Shown here one piece after another: positions 59,901 to 64,000 of a stretch of 64,000 nucleotides of DNA (positions are counted from its first letter, which is position 1; each line of letters starts with the position of its first letter). This DNA comes from Adiantum capillus-veneris (lineage: Eukaryota; Streptophyta; Polypodiopsida; Polypodiales; Pteridaceae): contig CM043963.1 in assembly GCA_014529385.2 (NCBI GenBank), forward strand, positions 106,485,912 through 106,549,911, given 5' to 3'. Both the position numbers and the translations under genes were made by a program. The notes under the pieces are model-generated. The model was not told the DNA's origin. It ran no database searches and saw only the letters and a list, made by a program, of their open reading frames with translations.

Positions 59901-61840
59901 TCAGCTTTCTTTTGAGCTTGTGCTCTTGTAACCACTTGAACCGGTACAACATTTTCATTTTCTGAGCTACTAGGGAGTGGAGCAATCCCTAATACATTTG
60001 TCATGATTTTCCTGATTTGGTTTGGTTTTTTCGGGCAATCGGGGATCAAGTGAGTGATGCCACACTCAAGAAAATAGGCATTTACTTCAATGATCTCCGT
60101 ATGAGGACATTGTTTGACCAAGTGGTTGTCACGACTTTTGTGACAATTTGTCTCTGGTTGAGGAGATTCTTTTAGCATTTCCTCTTGGCTATAAGAAAGC
60201 TTTGACCTAGATAAGCCGATATTTGCAATGAATCGCAATGTCCTTTCGTCCATTTCATACCTTATTTCTTTCCACTGAAACCCAGGAGGTGGAGGTTGTA
60301 CCGGCCTCACCACTCCATGTGTTTCTCTCACATTTTGTTGCTCCGAAGGGTAGTACTCACTTTGGTTGCTATACCACATTGTAGCAGGTACTGGCGTTGG
60401 TTTATTTGATGCTTCCATCATTGGCATGTATCTCATGTCTACCGGCATTCTAGCACCTGGCAACGGAGGTTGTTGTCCTAAGACAAGCTGTGGCCTTAAA
60501 ACTCCTACTGGTCGTGGCGCATTCCCCGTAATGTATCTAGGTGGAGTAGGTGCTTGTGGAGCAGGTTGTACATACCTCTCCCTAGCATTTTCCATGCTAT
60601 AATAGCACTCTTCCTCCGTATGGTTCGTCCATTTTCTCTCAATTTCACACCACGTCGGCTCTCCCGAATCAGACCTTACAAGAGGAATCAACCTCTTGAC
60701 CAAGTCGTCGATAAGCTTTTCTTGATCAATAGGTGCCGTTGGCTTGGCAATGGAATCACTTATCTGTGAAACACTGTGCTGAGAGGATGTGTCATCTCCT
60801 TGACTCTTTAAGTCTTTTTCTTTGTATGCCTCACAGTTATCCACTAGATAAAGAGCTTCTTTGATCAACTCGTTTAGCGTCATCCTCCTTATCATATGCA
60901 GATCCTTCTGAAGGCCCACATGTCTCATTCCCTAGATAAAGATCAACATCAGTCGTGCTTGCGTTGGTAATTCCGCTCTTAGACAGAGCTTAACATATCT
61001 CTTGAGCCGTAATGATGCTTTGCGTACTGATTCATTCTCTTTCTGTTTGAATCTATGGATTTGCGAGACCGTGTTGTGAGCAATGCCTTTTGGCGAGAAT
61101 TCTTCAATAAAATCCTCAAACAGCTCATCTAGGGTCTCAAAATCCCATTTTTCCACCGAGTCGAACCATGTAGCTGCATCATCTTCTAGAGTCAATCCAA
61201 ATCCCACAAACTGTGTCGCAAAATTTGAAACTTCCTCTGCTCTAATCACTCTTCTAAAAGCTGTTACGTGATCTCTCGGATCTTTATCTCCGGAGTATTT
61301 TATGTTTACCCATTTCTGGACTTGGGATGGTCTAACTCGTCGATTGTCTACAAGTCTAACCAGAGACTCTCCCAATCCTTCTCTCGTTATCACTCTTGAA
61401 GGGAATCCTGGTGGCTCTCTTCTTGGAATTCCTATAGGAATTCTCGTGTTTGGTGGAGGCGTTTGTGGTCCTTCATTGACCAAATATCCACCTCTTTCTA
61501 GTACAATCTGAGGATTTGTGCTTTCTACAACTCTGTATTCTCGTCCATACTTGTCGACAACTATAGATCTCCATTGACAGTAGACTCCGTATGTGTAGAC
61601 ATATAAGAGCTTGTAATCTGTTATCTCTTCTAGGTATGGATCTGAGCACCTATAAAGATTGACCTCATTGTCGTCAATGTATCTATATAGTCCTTCACTC
61701 TCATGACCAATCATCCAAACTCTCTCAATAAGATGGACCTTTTTCAATTGCAAGTTTGGAAGATCCATTGTGGGAGGATATTCCTCTATCGTCGGGATCT
61801 CCAAGCTTGTGTAAGCTACGTTTGAATCTAGGGTAGACAT
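56955..61840 (-). pseudogene. Gypsy gag-protease, unit 1, with W-x-P-K repeat tail
   Basis: It starts at 61840 ('MSTLDSNVAYTSLEIPTIEE'). The capsid is near 61300-60950: 'KYSGDKDPRDHVTAFRRVIR', 'LTLEDDAATWFDSVEKWDFE' and 'IEEFSPKGIAHNTVSQIHRF'. Two degenerate knuckles near 60150-60040 have each lost one Cys ('CHKSRDNHLVKQC', 'FLECGITHLIPDC'). The protease follows with 'EILDSGAGVVIATKEVWKKW' (D-S-G at 58625-58617) and 'IILGRPFMRQLKMVQDWGYD'. The tail (57420-56990) repeats Q-x-W-x-P/K-K: QIWIPK, QIWIKK, QVWAPA, FIWIPK, QVWVPK, MKWVPK. In-frame stops: TAG 60932, TGA 59753, TGA 59150, TAG 58826, TAG 57591, TGA 57417 and TAG 57093; one frameshift near 58745. RT does not follow; the unit abuts the middle of a second gag at about 56955. 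Confidence 0.85.
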
Positions 61841-64000
61841 GATTTCTGGGCTTAAAAGCTTTTGCTTGGTTCAAGTAGACTTAGTCCACTGTGTTCAAGT
61901 GCTTTGGTTAGGGAAAAGTCGAAACTATGTCCAAAACCGCAACCGTTTCGTCACAATTCTCGCAAATTGTCGCTTTTAGACACCCCTGACTTCCGGATGC
62001 ATTTTGAAGCCTCAAACGATGTTTTTTTCAAAGTTGACCTAAATTGTTTCCGTAGGCATATTTAGTTCAAGTTTTGCTCTAAGATCTGTAGAACCGCTCT
62101 CAGGCTACGTTTTGATATAAAAACTTTGCCAATCCGATACCGTTTGTGAAAGTTATGGCCAAAACAGTGAAATGCAGTTTAGATTGTTCAAAATAAGTCC
62201 AAATTCAATTTTAAAAGAAGATTTGGGATCTCTGTGACACTGTGAACACTTTTGTATGGTCAAAAGTACAGTTGGACCCTAAAACTGGCCTAAAGACATC
62301 CTACGCGTAGGATGTCTATATGCTCAAAATTTAACAAAATTTGGTCTAGAGACTCCCCTTAAGTCCAACAACACAATGGTATGCTCAGAATTTCATTTGG
62401 ACCTAAAAATGGCCTTGAGACATCCTACGCGTAGGATGTCTTTTTGCTCAGAATGACTTGAAATTTTCACCCCAGCTTGTCCTTGGTGTGTTGATCACAG
62501 TGGTGTGCTCATAGGTTGGTTTGGAGTCCTAAATCAAGCTGGAGACATCCTACGCGTAGGATGTCTAACTGCTCAGATTTTGTCCAAACTTGATCCCAAG
62601 ACTCTCCTAGTGCTCAGTAACCCAATGGTATGCTCAAAATTGAATTTGGATGCCAATAGGTCAAGATTTAGGCTGCAAGAGCTTCTAGTGCACTCCAAGA
62701 GTAGGATGTCTGACAATTCTTGTCTTTGCTTGGTAAATAGGCCCAACAAGGTCCAAATTCACTTTTGAAAAAAGTTTTGGAATCCTTGAGACACTTAGAA
62801 CCTCCCTTTATGGCTATAGTAGAATTTTGACCACTTTATGATCCTGGAGACATCCTACGCGTAAGATGTCTTTTTGCTTTGTTTCAGCTCAAACTTGCAC
62901 TATAGCTTCCCCTTGATGCGCTAAGCTCACAGCTATTTTTACTTTTTGATTCTGACACCTATAGGTTGGTCAAATGATCAAGAATCTGCTCCAGAAGCCT
63001 GATGTCTATTCTGATGAATTCCCAAGTCAAATTGACTCAAAATTGGACCAAATTTTCCTAGGAGGCTTATCTAAGGCTATATGACAGCATGGTATGGTCA
63101 CGGGAGAATTTTGGTCTCAGAATTATGCAATAGACATCCTACGCGTAGGATGTCTTTTTGCTCAGAATGAACCCAAACTTGGACCAAAGATTCCCCTAGT
63201 CTTCAGCAACCCACTGGTATGCTCAAAGGTTGATTTGGAGTGCTAAATCATGGTGAAGACATCCTACGCGTAGGATGTCTAAGTGCTTGAATTTCCCCAA
63301 ACTTGAGCCACAGCTTCCCCTTGATGTCAGCAACCCAATGCTATACTTAGATTTTAATTTGGATGTCAAAAGACCCCAAAACTAGCTATCCTTGCCTTTT
63401 CCAGTCAAAAATGCTAAAGTCTGTTCAATCTTCACTTTCACTGACTCAAATAAGATGAAATTTATCACATGCACTCAATACAACATTTAGAACATGCCTA
63501 TGGAGTCATCCTATGGTTTTGTCTCAAAAATTATGCCTTGGCACAATTTGGGTAGGATGTCTAGCAATTCTCATCTTTTGGCTTTGATCTGTCAAAATTT
63601 GGTCAAATTTCCACTTTCCAATTGAATAGGGTAAAACCTACCTTCTAAACACATTGGTAACCTCAGATTTTCAAAATTTCCACCAGATCACCCTGTAGAC
63701 ATTGCTGATTTTTTGAGACTGAAGTGTCCCTGATGCATCCTTATGCTCTCAACAAGTGCAAGTATGCTTCACAATTGCAAAAACATGCAAAAATCACTCA
63801 ATTAAGCCTTTGCTGAAATTTTACGTTTTCTGACTCCGCCTTTTGGCTTTTGGTCAACAAAAATAGGGGAAAACACCCAAGTCAATATGTTACTAGGGTA
63901 AAACCTACCCTCTGAACCCACTGGTGCAGTCAGAATATTCAAATTTGGTCTCCATAACCCCCTTGAGACATCCTATTCAAATTTGGTCTCCATAACCCCC
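61841..64000 (-). other. Leader / 5' LTR-like DNA upstream of gag unit 1
   Basis: No gene recognised. In minus orientation this is upstream of the gag start at 61840 and should hold the leader, PBS and 5' LTR, continuing past the window end. I could not place the PBS. Palindromes at 62294-63280 dominate. Near the window end a 25-bp phrase (TTCAAATTTGGTCTCCATAA...) occurs twice, 63938 and 63975, with a half palindrome (GAGACATCCTA) between the copies. Confidence 0.5.
62294..63280. repeat. Cluster of 24-bp palindromes (right cluster)
   Basis: Perfect 24-bp copies (core ATCCTACGCGTAGGAT) at 62294-62317, 62418-62441, 62543-62566, 63132-63155 and 63257-63280; one copy with a single change at 62848-62871. 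Half sites lie near 62702, 63552 and 63966. Spacing is ~125 bp between neighbours in several cases (62294, 62418, 62543; also 63132, 63257), suggesting an amplified ~125-bp unit. Confidence 0.95.

Noticed and set aside
62294-63280. CRISPR-like array of regularly spaced palindromes
   Set aside because: The context is eukaryotic retrotransposon DNA, spacing is irregular, spacers are long and unequal, and no cas-type genes exist.

Overview
This window looks like nuclear, transposon-packed DNA of a land plant with a large genome. I infer a fern or another non-flowering lineage, with modest confidence, from remembered resemblance of the transposase, the FCP1-like protein and the Ty3/gypsy polyproteins to fern and other seed-free plant sequences. 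It is AT-rich and full of long CT/GA/GT microsatellites. No intact host gene is visible: almost every coding stretch belongs to a mobile element and carries premature stops or frameshifts.

Layout. 1-3.3 kb: a broken Ty3/gypsy gag (minus) beside a small protease/pol remnant (plus). 3.3-5.4 kb: non-coding, with a (GT)51 tract. 5.4-16.5 kb: the most unusual block. Two plus-strand genes (a coiled-coil/RING-like gene at 5985-8998 with three introns, and a gene with acidic repeats and an FCP1/NIF-type HAD domain at about 9213-11340) face a minus-strand two-exon transposase-like gene (16243-12274). The ~1 kb introns of both outer genes, and the spacer between the convergent genes, are filled with the same palindromic sequence (TGTGCTATATAGCACA and variants), and the spacer contains copied pieces of both introns. 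I propose one ~11 kb DNA-transposon-like unit with cargo genes, now decayed.

18.5-23.3 kb: a Ty1/copia element (minus) with short LTRs, PBS and PPT, and a deletion through the integrase core. 23.3-40.2 kb: a Ty3/gypsy family with ~3.3-3.9 kb LTRs. There is a chromodomain-type pol tail plus 3' LTR (23.3-26.9 kb), then an array LTR-gag-LTR-gag-LTR (30.3-40.2 kb) inserted into a LINE fragment (about 30.03-30.32 kb). 40.2-42.4 kb: a tRNA-derived SINE (minus) and another gag remnant (plus).

42.4-46.7 kb: a minus-strand LTR element whose internal part is one ~1,130-codon reading frame of unknown family (globular, proline-rich, coiled coil, globular) ending 37 bp before its polypurine tract. 46.7-49.6 kb: LTR/leader-like DNA carrying a 24-bp palindrome. 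49.6-61.8 kb: a large minus-strand gypsy block with a gag-protease region (61.8-57.0 kb), a second related gag-protease region (56.96-54.4 kb), RT-RNase H-integrase with two tandem HHCC zinc modules (54.2-50.7 kb), and a second aspartic-protease ORF after the integrase (50.85-49.65 kb). 61.8-64 kb: upstream LTR/leader DNA with at least six copies of the same 24-bp palindrome.

A pattern across the window: most coding breaks are in-frame TAG, TAA or TGA codons that one C-to-T or G-to-A change could create. This fits deamination of methylated, silenced transposons.
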